Below, piece after piece: positions 9,741 through 24,700 of a DNA stretch of 64,000 nt. The notes under the pieces were generated by a model that saw only the letters and a list, made by a program, of their open reading frames with translations, had not been told where the DNA came from and searched no databases. Source of the stretch: Metaphire vulgaris (Eukaryota; Annelida; Clitellata; Crassiclitellata; Megascolecidae); the NCBI GenBank assembly GCA_018105865.1, contig CM030851.1:2810468-2874467 (forward strand), read 5' to 3'. Numbering within the stretch: the first letter of the stretch is position 1; the number at the start of each line of letters is the position of its first letter. The translations under genes and the position numbers were made by a program.

Positions 9741-12700
9741 ATAGCAGAATGAAGATACGCCTTCGTTAAATTTCTACAATTTCAAATACCATTGAATCGT
9801 TCAAATATTTGTCGATTCGTTCAATCATTTGCCCAGTTTGAAAAAAAACTCGTGTCTTGGAGTTCCTTGCCAAGTTTGAATGCCGTAATGAATGCAGCAT
9901 TAGAGTATTAAAAGAACGCGCATGATCTGAAGTTATTACAGAGGAAAGTTAGTCCAGTGATCGAAAGAGCGTAAGAGGTACAGCGCCGATGATCACCATG
10001 ATCTAGGCATGCAGTGACACTGGCGCGACAAGTCATTAATCTAGAGTAGTTTGTCATTTGCCTTGGCTAGACCCGCGTTTAACCTTCGCAGCTTAACGCT
10101 GCTATCAGTTAACGATGATTAGCTTCAGTGTTTTAATAGGAGTCCGGTCACGAGATGCCAAAAGTAGGCCGATCTAAAGTTACATGATACCACAAAATCT
10201 TACCTCGTTGACGAAGAGTGCGTGAAACATGAATATAAAGATCCCCTGAAATTTAAAGCGTTTAAGTGATCATCAGATTAACATTATCAGGCAGTAGAAC
10301 GGGAGAAACCGTCGTAGATCTTTAACCAGCCTCTTGACTCAATGCATTGTGCTGGTAAAATACATTGTCTAAATGACTTCAACTATATGCCACTTTTGTC
10401 ACATGACGTGAGTCAACAGAATTACTTAAAATTATCCACAAAATCTACAATCATAGATATTTAAGTAAGCATATCAACATATATCACCATTCAACAATAT
10501 CCCTATAGACTTAAAAATACCGTTGCATTTTAAAAGCACAGATTATGCAAAAGAAATGCCTTAACCCCTTTACTGGGAACCCCGGATATATCTGTCCATT
10601 TTACATTGAGTTACAGTTAAATACACGGTTAAGGGGTTAAAGGCCAATAGCATTAGCTTGGTTGTATGGCTACCTGTGCGCTGTTGACAATCGCAAAGAT
10701 ATATTGAATGGCAACATTGTCTTCGACGACGGTCAGGACACCAAACAGCCAACTAATGCCAAGAACTGGGAAAAGAACTGAAATATTCCATAGCATTTTT
10801 CTGAAACATAAAGAACGAGGTTATCTAATTATCTACAAACTGCAAAATGTGATGCAGGTGACTTGTTTGATTATTGCGGCAAACTAGCTGTTGCAAAGAA
10901 TATTCTCAAATAGCTATGCGTCTAAGTTTCCAACATTGAATCTTTTCTTTTTCTCTAGCATAAAGTTTATAACGTTTGAAATGCGAGATCCCCGAGAAGT
11001 TCTTTGCCAAAGAAGTAGACTGCACAGGTCGCACCCATAATTAAGTCTGCGAACAACATAAGATTCTTACCAATTATTATTAATGCTGTGCTAGTCTATT
11101 TCTAGTATTGTATTACAAGAAATAACGAATAGGTGCATGTCAATTATTGAAATGTATTGTTATAACATGCAAATAAATAAACCACAACAAAATTGGCTTA
11201 TGTAATTTTGCAGGGTCGTTGTGAAATGAGAAGCGTGTGAATCCATCCAGCATCGCTTCAGTTATTTGCACCGCTGAAGCAGTGTACGGTATGTTATGTA
11301 ATAGAGTTCGATCTATTAAGAGGACTGTCTCGTACCGTATCTTTGTTCTGTAATCATTTTACTGGAGGCAATTTTTGAACGAGAGATCTTCACAGACACG
11401 ATTACTAAGATTACACCGTTGACCTACAACAAACGAACATTATGACGAACATGGACGAAGAACATGGGCGAAACATATTAAGAAAGAATTCTGACAAATT
11501 GTATAGGTATAGTTGGATTCAGACATTATAAGCAAATTAAAGTGTCTCGCCACAATACAGGTCACTCACGTATTAATAATTAACTATCCTTCGTTAATAT
11601 AACAGAATGATGGCCAATCAGGCCAGCGCTTCGTTTTGCAGTGTAATTGGGAGCGTGATTGTCATTATTAAGACTTCAGTACTTGCCACTAATACGAAAA
11701 ACGCAGGAGCGATGAAAGTCCAGGTGAGCTGATTGCCTTCCTCGCGATATGAAAGCCAACACCTGTAGATAAGCATCAGGCACTCATCAAGATTGTGATT
11801 ATAAGACCGCCTGGCATGTAATAGAAAGACAGTTTAATTGACCAGATCATTCAAAAGTGGATTGGGGCTGTCCATTAATTACGTCAAAAATAAGGGTATG
11901 GTTTGAAAAAATTTGACAGCTGTTGACAGGGGAGGAAAATCAAGAGAATTTGACGTCAACAATTTCATTTTTACCAATGGTAAAAAATAGGAAATTTCAT
12001 AGAATATTATTTGTTACAACGGAAAAAGGCCTGACAAACAAAAAAAGTAATTCCCACCACATGCTAACACTTTATGAAGAAAAAAAAAGGAAAAGGTCAT
12101 CACTGCAAAAATAATAACCTTCTAAACTTTTTAGGGTTACTTGTCACTGATCTTAGTGGGAGTCAGAAATTTTTGATAATTATAGGGAGTTACTGAAAGC
12201 TGACAATTGTTGAAAAGGTCGATGGGGTCAAAAATTGCCCCAAAATTGTTGACCTAATTAATGGACACAGTGGCGTATTTACCATTGGGCCATTTGCGCC
12301 ATGCCCCCTTAGTCTTGGCCTAGCCTGTCCTGGCCCATCCATTCTGGCCAATCAATTGCTGTAGTTGTCCCACGTACGTACAGAAAGTTAATTCAAGTAT
12401 ATGCCTCTGGTCTTCTAATTAAACCATAATCTTAATTTTATAATCTTGTCACTCCAGCGTTGGGACTTAAAAGAATTATTCAATGAGTTAAATTCAACGG
12501 GAATTCAAGGGGTTAAACAACAGTTACAACACGTAGGAGTCAAGTCATGCATTACTTATAGAAAACAGAACACTGTTAGATTTACTTATTTATTAAGCAG
12601 TGTGACGTCACATCTATGATCTTGCGTAACTTACTCTTGGAGTAATCATTACTCCAAGAACTTACTAGCTTAGTGTTCATGAAATTTTTTAAATGTCGCC

Positions 12701-15700
12701 TGGTCCACCTTCAAAGCGATTTCGCCAGACAACATTAGATTTTGAGTCTAAAACGCTTACATTTTCAGCCTAATATGAATACAGGGCTTAGTCACAGCCC
12801 ACAGAATTCCATTTTTTCTGCAATAAAGGTGGCTTGCACATGTTGATGTTGATGTTGCTTGATTCATTAACTAAAAATATTAGTATATTATCTCTTGATT
12901 AAAAGTCAAGTGCTATTTCAAGCTCTTTAGTCAGGCACAGGGAGGGTTCTCCTTAATTAACGTCATCAGAGTTATCCTGCATATTGCATCATGCATATTT
13001 TCAGAAGAAATTAATCTGCAAAATCTTAAAATGTCGCCAGCTTCAGGGAGGCGAAGCCCTCCTAACCCCCACCAGGGGCTTTGCCCCTGGACCCCACTGG
13101 GGCGTAGCCCCTAGACCCCCATTATAGGCGAACGCGAAGCGCGAGCCATGGTCTGCCCCCTTACCAAAATTCTAAATACGCCCCTGAATGGACAGCACCA
13201 CTTCATTTTCCTGAGAGTACAGTAAGACTGAGTAAGCAATAGTCATGTTAAAATCTTAATGTAAAGCTTCAGGTCTGGAAGGACACAAGCTTTATGTAGC
13301 TATTGAAATATTTTCAGATTCTCTATACTACAGTAGTTCTTTTTTGTTCTTTCCAGTCTTGCCAAGATGAAAGAAGTATCATTAATCACAAGACGTGATC
13401 ACATTAGTGATTATATGATGTCTGTTCTACACTGGCTGCCTTATCCTGCTCGAGTTGAGTTTCGTATGTTGAGAGCGGTTGCACTCTCTCTTTATGGTGC
13501 CACTCCATCTTACCTTTCAGAGCTACTCCATCCTCTTAGCTCTATCCCTGGTCGGCCATGTCTTCGGTCCACAACCAAAGGTCTTATCAGTGTGCCCCAA
13601 GCATGAACCTTCTTGTTCCTGAAGCGAGGTTTTGAATCAGTTGGCCCTATCCTTTGGAATCCTCTTGACACCAGTATGCGTGACTTAGCAACTCCTAATT
13701 CTATGGCCCTCTTTTTGAAACGACTTAAAACTTATCTCTTTGTTAATATACAGTAATTTGCTGTGGGAGCGCTTCTGAGTGATTTTTCAGAAGAGACGCT
13801 ATACAAATATTTTGTTACATTACATGAATATAGGCTGCAATGCATTACAATGCCAGTATTATTGAATCGACCATTTTACTTACACTAAGCCTACTCCATA
13901 TCCTTCAGTCCTTGTGACCAAAAGAGAAATTCCCACAATTATCATCGGTAAAGCTAAATTTAAAAACAAATTTGCAAATTTCTAATTTCAAGACAATATT
14001 AATTTTGATGAGTGTACTCTCTATAAATTGTAAAAAACTACGATTACATTCCAAAACGCTATCGAATTTCAACGACCAATGAGGGCCTTAAATCTAAAAT
14101 GACGCAATTGGTTAACTATAGCTTCTATAGCGCCCTTTCAATTGCATACACGGTATCAGTCGTTGGTTTATTTTAAGGTTAACGCCATTAAAATCAATTC
14201 AAAGCATTTAAAGCCTCTGAATCTTATATAAATGTATCAATTATATATAAATATATCAATTATATATAAATATATCAATTTATATAGCGCTTTGATTTCA
14301 ATCACCAGTATTCAGTCTAAAGCGTTAAACATGACAATTAAAACATACTAAGTAGTGATGGACGTGTGAGTTCCCACCAGGGATTGAATCCTAGCTAACG
14401 ATTCATCCAACACAGACCTGACTCTGCCCGAATGAGACACTGAAACAGTTCAAAACTTCTATCACTCGAAAGAACATAATATTAGGCCTATATATCGTAT
14501 TGTTTACCCCATGCAGTCACGACCAACAAGACTGTTTCATTTTTTCGTCTTGCGTGGAAAACGAACGCGGCGTAGATGAGAAGCTGAATTCCTTCCGCCA
14601 ACATCACGAAATATGTGACAAGAAAGAAATATTGGAGCAAAATGGTCACAGCTTTGCAGCCATCTTTGCCCTAACAGTAAGACAACGTGTTCTAAGCTAT
14701 TCAAGAGGCACTTATTTTGTAATCAATCTGATCAATATACAGTATAGGCCTAATCAATATCCGTCATTTTAAACCACTAATTTCAGATTCAACCAGGACC
14801 GCTCAGACGAATTTTTTAGAGTAGACGAGACAATGTAACAATATGATTAATATGATTATACGAACAAGATATGACTAGATTATTATTAAAACGGTAGCCG
14901 TTTCAATTCTTACATACTTTAAGAAGACGATAATAATATAATGAAAATATTCGCACCATCTTGGTGTTACATAAAACCTTTCTTGCAGGCGTACTATATA
15001 CTGCAGCGCACCCTAGCGGCCTCGACTATTCATATAATATAACTATTGTTCAATTTTTGGTATTTAGGAGTAAGTTCAGAGCAATATTAACAGAATCGTA
15101 TCCGTAAAATTATTAATCAAACATATTTTAGTTCAAAAATGCCCCCCAAGTGCCACCGTAGACAGCCGCCTACTTCGCCTACACCAAGGACCGGCCCTGG
15201 TTTCAACTGCCTATTCTGGTCCTTTATAACCTTAAAGCAGTGGTTCTTAACCTTTTCACGATTATGTACCCCTGAAACAAGTATAAGAGAACGAAGTACC
15301 CTTACCAGTCTGCCTTATTCCAGGACATCTGTCAGAGATTGTGCACATGCAAGAAAGTGCGATTTTTCTTTAGAATTTCTTATTTAGTGCAAAAATTTAT
15401 ACAGTATTTGTATGGTATGCAGGGTAAATTGTAGTAAAAGTCTTTAAACAGACGTTATTTCTGGACTACTCAGAACCCCACACAACGTCGTTCAAGTACC
15501 CCCAAGAGGTATGAGTACCCAAAGGGTACGAGTACCCCCGGTTAAGAACCACTGCCTTAAAGCAATTGGTAAATCAACACGTTGATTTTGTTAGTTGGTA
15601 ATAAGTTTTAAAATAACCGGACTAGACTGTAATCTATTTCAATAGCGTAGGCCTGCTGTCCCATCTGTGTGCATTCCTTTCATTTCTTACGTTAATGGTT

Positions 15701-18700
15701 TTGGTGTTTTCCTGTCTGTCGAATTTTTCCGATCCCACAAGAAAGACGAGATACGCAACGATGAGCGCAGCGCATAGGTTGAGTAGAAGTACGTGTTGAT
15801 GAGATTTTGAATGCCTACGGATAAAAATTCCACGCGTTTTTTATTAATTAAGCAAAACTAGATATGGAATTTCAGTAGCGTCCATAAGACTCCATATAGT
15901 TACAGGATAATCAAGCAACTTCATTCTCAGTAGCTTTATGGGCGGAGTTGAGAATCCGCCTTTCGAGTTCCCAACTATATACAAATGTCACATTACATTA
16001 CATTACAATACATTACAACACATTACATTACATTACATTACAGAAAAGTTGACAAGGTGACGTAAGCTTGCAGTACATTTCGTAGGTTAGTTGCAAGTTC
16101 GCTTACATTTAACGGATTTTCCTTAAATTCAGAACAATAGGCCTACATGTCGCACTTTTCATATAAATTTGCATCTATTCTTTCTTACTTACTTCCAAGT
16201 GACAACGTGGATGATGATCGTAAGCACGAGCGCAGCGACAGACCCAGTGCATAGAATGGTCGATAGAACGGACAAAACTCGATCTCTCTGAAATCAATCG
16301 GATGCATGTAACACTCGTATATGCCTATTACGCGTTACAGAACCGTTACAGAATGCGTTACATCTCTTATAAGTGACTCCTTTGTAAAGCGTTACAGAAC
16401 CCTATAAAATTGTCTCATTATAACTAACCGACTAAAACACCAAAGAACTAGTAATGCAACTGACAACAGTCAGTGACATTCAGTGCCGGACTTGGATTTG
16501 ATGAGGCCCCAAGATATACAAACTCATGAAGTCCACTTCCGTTATAAATTACATGAGCTGGAAAAAAGATACTAAGATAATGATAAATATTCTATACAGG
16601 GGATTTTTTTAGGTCCCGGCAGATTGAGGCCCTGACAGATAGTGAGGTCCTAAGCTGTAGCCTATGTCGCTTATAAATCCGGCACTGGTGACCTGGTGAC
16701 TGGCGTTTCATATTAGATTCTGCTGAATAGCAGACATTGTAAGATGAGAGCGAACTAATGACTGCTTTGATGACGATGAATCAGTGAATAACGGAAGAAT
16801 CTTCTTCATTCACCGAAGGATTTCGACTCATGAGAACAGCAAAGTTGGTCAGATGATCGCAGCTGCAGACCGTTCGATAGGCATCCGTTTCTACCACTCT
16901 ACAGCCCGCATCACTCCAACCAACCCTAATAAAACAATTGCACTGAAAATTAACAGTATAAAACGGAGATTTAGGCCTACTACTAGGCCTATTAGCAGAT
17001 TGACTAAAATAATGAATGAATGTTCCCTAATTAACCATACACTGTAAATGCAATACAGATATGGCTCCATTTGCCAAGTACGCTTCCATTCTTAGCCAGT
17101 AAGTAATTTTAAACCGAAACCCATCTAAATGACAATTGAAAGTCAAGGCACTTGCTCTCCATCGGGATCTGTATTCCAGAAGACGCAAAGGCGAACGCGG
17201 TTGCTTCTATACACCTGAATTATTTCAAAAATTACTTAAATTATGGACACCATTATTGTAAATAAGAAATTATCACATAAGAAGCTTTACTGGCAATAAT
17301 GGAGATTTATTGCAATCCTCACAAGATATCAATTGCAACGACGTTGATGATGAATAGAATTATCTTTGCACAGCCACGTGTTCTAACCTTATTGTGTTGG
17401 AAAGTGATGTTGAAAGGCAGATTAAAATCGTGTTGATTCGTTGACAGTGACAATACGCGAGAATCGAGGAGAAAGTTACTGGAAAAACGGATATTATTTA
17501 GAATAACTGAGATTTGTTTCAAACAACAAAGTTACAGTATTGCTATCATACAAGAAACTAAACTAAAATCTGTCGCGATGGGCCCTGTAATTTCTTCGCT
17601 AACTCTTTACTATGGATCCTGTGCTTGGTTTTCACGAAGCGTTTCGACCTACTAATGTAATGGTTTGGTTACTAAAGCTCTTCTACTACATCTAACAAGA
17701 TACGATAGTGGCTGGGTATCGCTATGAAACTATGCATTTGCTCGTGGAATTTTGAACGGCACTATAAGTACAGTGTAAGAGATTGCAGCGCTCAGCCATT
17801 GCACTAAAAGTTATAATACTTTATACCTGGTATTCGGAAGGTAGTTATCGATATTTCGAAAATATACGCTCCATATATTTATTGTAAAGTTTCCTTTCAA
17901 CGGATCTGAAAGTAATCAGTCTTATAATTATCATTTTAAATAATCTTCTTGTGATAGTATGAGTAAGGTCATGGCTATAATAGACCTATTAATTATAAGT
18001 ATAATTAATTATGTAATGTTATATGACTATGCAACACATTTATTAAAATTTAAATGTTGCATTAGTTCAAAATGTTTAACTTTCTATTAATTGTCGACGT
18101 ACTCTTTCTTACTAGGCCTATATTATTCGGCAGGCCTAACTCTATAATTAAGGACTTATGATGTTCAATCTATTTTTCCATGTTCCTTGTACTTATGTTT
18201 CGAGTTGAAAATAAACTGCTTCTTTTACTATTGAGTGAAAGACATCAACAAATTTAACAAATCCACGAAGTGCGTATGTACTTTGTCTCTTCGTCAACTG
18301 CGGGGTCGTAGCGACGGGGGATATATCGGTATAAATCATCATCATCATCATCCAGCTCCAAGGGTGCTGTACCCGTAGGTGTCGACAGCCTGGTACCCGT
18401 AGGTGTCGACAGCCTGATTCACAATTTGTCCCCATCTTTCTCGGACCTGCGTCGCTTTGATCAGTGTGCGTAGCTCCGCGTTCCCCCATTCCTCGATATC
18501 ATCCAACCACTCTATTATTGGTCTCCCTCTTCGATTTTCTCCATCCATTGTTCCCAGCATGATCTTCTTCGCCAGTCTATTGTCTTTCATCCTGCATATG
18601 TGCCAAAGAAGTTCATTTTCTCTGTATCAATATTTGCATAATATTTGTTTTATTCTTAATTCTTTCTCGTATCGTTGCGTTCTTTATTTTCTGTTGCCAT

Positions 18701-21700
18701 CTGATGTTCAAAATTCTTCTATAGCATTTCATTTCAAAGGCTAGTAGTCGGTCTTTGTCCCTCTTCTTTATTGTCCAGGTTTCTGCTACATAGAGTAATA
18801 CGCTAAAGATGCACGTTCTTAGTATTTGCAGTTTTGTCTCGACTATCATGACCTTGCTTTTCCATATTGTTTTAAACCCTGCCATCGGTATATATATACC
18901 CCCAAAGTAGTCTCATCATCAGTGTTTCTGTCTTTCAGCAGGTCCAGGTATTCAGTTCTCCCACTCCGATCGATTGCTTGCTTCTTCTTTGAGTTCTTGG
19001 TATCCTTTGTCCATCATCCACTCCAACATCATCTTTCTCGGTCTACCTCTTACTCTCTTTCCCTCCATCTTTCCTTCGATTATTGTTCTTAGTAGAGAGT
19101 TATGCCGCAGAACATGTCCCATCCAATTTCTCTGCCTTTTCCGAATTGTATCTATCAGGCTTCTGTCTTCCTCTATCTCCTTCATGACTTCCTTGTTTGT
19201 CTTATGCTCTATGTATTTTACGTTTTGCATTTTCTTCCAAATCCACATTCAAAAGCATCTAGTCGTTTTATCTTCCCTTCTCATTGTCCACGTCTCCGCC
19301 CCATACAACGCCAAAGTCCATATCAATGTTTTTACCAATCTATTTTTAGGTTTAGTTTTAGCTTACTTTGCATCAGCTCATTTCTCTTATAAAAAGCTTC
19401 ATTTGCTATTGCTATACGTCTTCTTATCTCTTTATTGCATCTGGCATCGGTTGTTATCAGACTTCCTAGATAGCTAAATTCCTTCACTTGCTCTATGATC
19501 TGTCCATAAACCTTTATTTTCACTCTCATTCCTTCTTTTTTACTTATTACCATAACTTTAGTCTTTTTTGTATTGATTCTCATTCCATACTTTTCTGACA
19601 CTTGTATCAGTTTATCCATTACTTCCTGTAGCCTTTTTTGATTACTTGCTAGCATGGCCTGATCGTCTGCGAAGCGCAGCACCTTTAGTAGTACTCCTCC
19701 GACTTTGACTCCCTCATCTGTATTCCCCATATCGCCTCTTGTACTAATTCTTCGATGTATATGTTAAACAGCAGCGGTGACAGTGGGTATCCCTGCCTTA
19801 CTCCTCTCCCAATCATACACGATTCACTCAGTTCTCTCTCTCTATTCTCACCTTCACTGACTGTCCAAGGTATAGGTTTGCTATCAGTCTTCTGTCTCTC
19901 CAATCCACTCCCACCCTTTTCAGTGCTCTCATCAAAATTCTCCAGTCTACTCTGTCAAAAGCTTTTTCGTAATCCACAAAACAGATAAAAATATTTTTCC
20001 ATTTTGAAGTCTTCTCTCACTTAGCATTCTTAAACATTCGATTGCATCTCGTGTTCCTTTCCCCTTCCGAACCCCAAACTGATCCTCTCCAAAGAATCCT
20101 ATTGCATCTGTTTTAGCTCGTACTCTTACCTCAAAGTCTACCTTACAGTTTCTATGTGGTTTTTATGTGGTTTATATGGTTTATAGTTAACATTTATACC
20201 ACCCTCACCCTCCCAATATTTATACCTCCCCAGATCAAATTTCTGGGTACGCTCCTTATTTTTAAAAGTTATTTTAGTTTCCAGAGGACAGTTGAAATTT
20301 ATTAAAAAGGAATGCTATCTACTTTTATCCAGTGCAGCCAAATCAATTGAGACGCGATCAATTCTATCTTCGTTCCATGTGCTCTTTGTCCAAAATGTGC
20401 GATTCCGTAGATTGTTATCCATGCTGCTAACACAAAATGACTCCAGCGCTACAACATAGAAATAAATCGAAACAAAACATTGAAATTTACTTCAAATGAG
20501 ATCAGTTCTTGCTAAAGAGTCAAAACTCAAGAAATGGGTCATAACTAATTTCATAAAAATCATAAATATTCACATTAGCAAATTGTAAATTGTAAGCTTA
20601 GCTGACTCCTTATTTCAAACTGAGCTTACGTGGCCATGTAGATGCAACTTGTGCCTTAAAAATAGACTTGTATGAATTTTGGTCTAGGGTTATCCAAACT
20701 TCAGAAATTCAGCTTTAATACAGTATATATATATAGTGCCGTATATTAACGATAATATAATAATTAAATTTAATTTGAGCGCTCGTGAATAAGCTGGTGC
20801 ACTGCGTCAATGCGTCAAGCTTATGGGCAGCGCTATAGAAATTTCGTGTTTAATTACTTATTAATTATCGATCGTTTCGAAAGGATGAGAGTGCAACATG
20901 ACTGAGCTCTAATCCATTAAAGTCTACTGGTATTCTGTTGGTAATTTTAGGATTACCTATATTTTGAGCATCTTCTTTGATCTCATTTATTGTGCTATTT
21001 CGATCGACCGCGCGACACACACAGTCACCGTAGATATCGGCCGATGACATCAGCATTGTAGCCACTGTCTTGTTGGTCTATGAATTGATAAAGCAACATG
21101 CCGCTTCATCGATGAACTGTATAACTCATACATTGAAATAAATCTTTAACTTTAGATCGCAGTAACTTGTATTTATTGCAAAAATCTCAAGGAAGTTATT
21201 CGAGGGAAAGCAAACTTACTTCACTCCATGAATGTGCGTTAACCGGTTGTAGAATGTTGCTAATCGTTTGTATCACAGACTGCAAAAGAAAACGTTTATG
21301 CAGCTTCATCAGAGAGGAATTTGAAAGTAAAACTCTTGAGGAGAAAGGTTATTTGCGTCATTGGGTCAAATAAGTCAGTTAAATGAACTAGTGCCAAAAC
21401 TCATATATATAATTTCCTTCGTCTGTCAGTAACGCTACACGGCAGATTTTGAAAGACGTCGTTGCTATTGGTATCCAAACTGTATAATCGACGGAGTGGT
21501 CGACTAAGCGTCTTCATTGCAGCTTTAAGAATCGTCCTGATTGCCTGCGCGTTGTACGGCACCACTGGGGGCGCAGTACCCCGTGTGGCGCCGTAGGCCC
21601 TACTGGGGACGCAGTCCCCCGTGTTGGGCCGTAGCCTGTAGGCCCTACTGGAAAGGGGGCGCATCCTTCCGTCGGAGACCAAGCCCAAAACCCCGAGGGA

Positions 21701-24700
21701 GGCCGTAAGCCCACTGAGAGGCGCAGCCCCACGTGTGGGGTCGCATTTCCTACTGGGGGCGCAGCCCCATGTGAGGCCGTAGGCCTTACTGGGGCGCAGC
21801 CTCCCATGGGAGTCCAAGCCTTAGCCCTCGTGGAGGCCGTAAGCTCCACTGGAGCACAACTCTCGGGGGGAGAAAAAGTCCCAGCCCTCGGTGGGAGACA
21901 AAGTCCCTTTTGGTCCGTAAGCCGAAAAGGAGCGGTATGCCCAAAAGGGGCCGTAGGTAACACTGGAGGGCGCATCCCCCCAGTGGGAGACCAAGTACCA
22001 ATAAAATCGTAGGCCCAAACCGTAGTCGTAAGTTCCGTTATGGTGTGCAGCCCCCTGTGGTGGGAGGGGGGAGACCACCCAGTGAGCACATAGGAAAATT
22101 TTTAAATGCTAATCTACGCATTCACTTTACATTTTCAGATTTTAAAAATGTTATATGTAATAATATGGACATTTGTAATAAATCAGGGAAGGAGATAGCC
22201 ACTCTCCACCGTCATTTTTGACGGGTTAACAGCTAGTAAATAATAAATGTACAAAAACTATTGTAAACAGTGATCAGATACTTTTCATTCCCACTACAAA
22301 TAGCACCCTGTGTATCACACAACTTGTCTGCTTTATATCTCTATGTCTGTCTCTATGCTCTATGTCTGCTCTTGTCTGCTCAACTGATGACGTCTTATAA
22401 ACTGCTATAATACAACTGCGGTACTTTTTAAATGAGCTGACTATTAATAGTAAAAATATTTTGGTCTCTCTTGCATTCAAAGTTACTGACTTTGTAGTGA
22501 CAGCTGCAAAATTAATCTGCTGATTTGGACTCTGCAAATTACGTTTGGGTCTCTATATCCTAGCAATTTCTATCCAATAGAACAGAATCAACAGATTGAT
22601 ATCGAAAACGATGGTAAGGTTCATTACGTTGATTTCATCTCTGGTTGGAGGAATCTGGTCCTTTTTTCGCAGTTGAGCCAACTTATCAACATCAACGATC
22701 GAGTTAACTAGGTCACCAGAAAGTAAACCACGCGAATCGTTGGTGGCCATGGACAATGAACGGGCGATGCTGGTCACCGCTTCACAACTTAAACCAGTCG
22801 TATTTCTGGAATTGTCGATCTGTATGCCGATTGCAATAAATTTGTTTAATGTTGAACTGGTGAAATCTTTTGTCGATTTTGCAGTAATTTCTTGGATGGT
22901 AGTTTCATTTGTAGATTCATCTGTGAAGTTCTTCTCTTTGCCTAAACAGGTATAATCATAGCAAAACTTTATAAGCTATATGGCAGTTAGGATAAATAGA
23001 TTACGAAGTAATATAGCCAAATGAGCACTAACGAGCCTTAGAATATATACCAGCACACACATATGACACAGAAAGCGCAATCTGGCTGATAGGCCATGAT
23101 GACATTGATGGTTCAGCAGATTTGGTCTACGTTTCAGAATTACAATTCATGTGCACTGATGGGCTCTAAACTTTTCAGCAAAACGTAAGCTACAGTCAAA
23201 TGTTGAGAGTTAACAAGGCGAAGCCATAAATTTACTTGACTCTCTTAACACGTTGAAAGTTTAAATAAAACGCCAGAAGTATTACCCGTGCCAGTAGTAC
23301 TGGACCTAGTGTGAAATGGCGTTCTCTGATCTCCAGACGCCAAGGTTGGCTGTATTGAGATAATTTCAGTTTCACAAGTTGGCTGCGTACAGTTATTTGA
23401 TGGAAAATGTGAAATATCTGTCGGTGGCGAAGAAGGCATTTCTCTTTCATGAGTAGGGTCAAAAGATTCGCTTTTGGTCGACAAAACGAATGGAACGGCA
23501 GAAGTAAAACCAGTAGTAGGACGAGTCCTTGATTCAGAAGTCAGTTGCTTAACCTCAATATTTAATATCTCAGTAGACATTGACTCCGTAGTCATTGACA
23601 CATTAGTCGTTGCCTCGACAGTCACTGACTCAATACTCATAGACTCAGTAGTCTTGACCTCTGAAACCTTCGAAATGGCGGGCGTTGGCGGCAATGTCAT
23701 TGACGTAGAAGACATAGACTCCGAATTTCTCGCCTCTTCTCCAGTCATTGATTCAGCTGTCATTGCATCACCAGTCGCTGTTTCTCCAGTCATTGAATCA
23801 GTTGTCCTTTCATCAGCAGTCGCTGTTTCTCCAGTCATTGAATCAGTTGTCCTTTCATCAGCAGTCGCTGTTTCTCCAGTCATTGAATCAGTTGTCATTG
23901 CATCAGCATTCGCTGTTTCTCCAGTCGTTGAATCAGTTGTCATTGCATCAGCAGTCGCAGTTTCTCCAGTCAGTGAGTCAGTTGTCATGGCATCAGCAGT
24001 CGCAGTTTCTCCAGTCGTTGAAACAGTTGTCGTAGCAACAGCAGTCGCTGTTTCTCCAGTCATTGAATCAGTTGTCATAGCATCAGCATTCGCTGTTTCT
24101 CCAGTCAGTGAGTCAGTTGTCATGGCATCAGCATTCGCTGTTTCTCCAGTCGTTGAATCAGTTGTCATAGCAACAGCAGTCGCTGTTTCTCTAGTCGTTG
24201 AATAAGTTGTCATAGCATCAGCGGTCGCTGTTTCTCCAGTCATTGAATCAGTTGTCATAGCAACAGCAGTCGCAGTTTCTCCAGTCGTTGAATCAGTTGT
24301 TATTGCACCAGAAGTCGCTGTTTCTCCAGTCGTTGAATAAGTTGTCAACGAATCAGCAGTCGCCGTTTCTCCAGTCGTTGAATCAGTTGTCATCGAACCA
24401 GCAGTCGCTGTTTCTCCAGTCGTTGAATCAGTTGTCATTGCATCGGCAGTCGCTGTTTTTCCTGTCGTTGATTCAGTTGTCTTATCATCAGCAGTCGCTG
24501 TTTCTCCAGTCGTTGAATCAGTTGTCATCGCATCAGCAGTCGCAGTTTCTCCAGTCGTTGAATCAGTTGTTATCGAATCAGCAGTCGCTGTTTCTCCAGT
24601 CGTTGAATCAGTTGTCATCGAATCAGCAGTCGCTTTTTCTCCAGTTGTTGAATCAGTTGTCATTGCATCAGCAGTCGCTGTTTCTCCAGTCGTTGAATCA

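Noticed and set aside
21401..22089. GC-rich frames up to 191 codons (e.g. 21514-22089)
   Set aside because: They lie in the repeated core of Helentron-like element C. No domain, and several frames are open at once.
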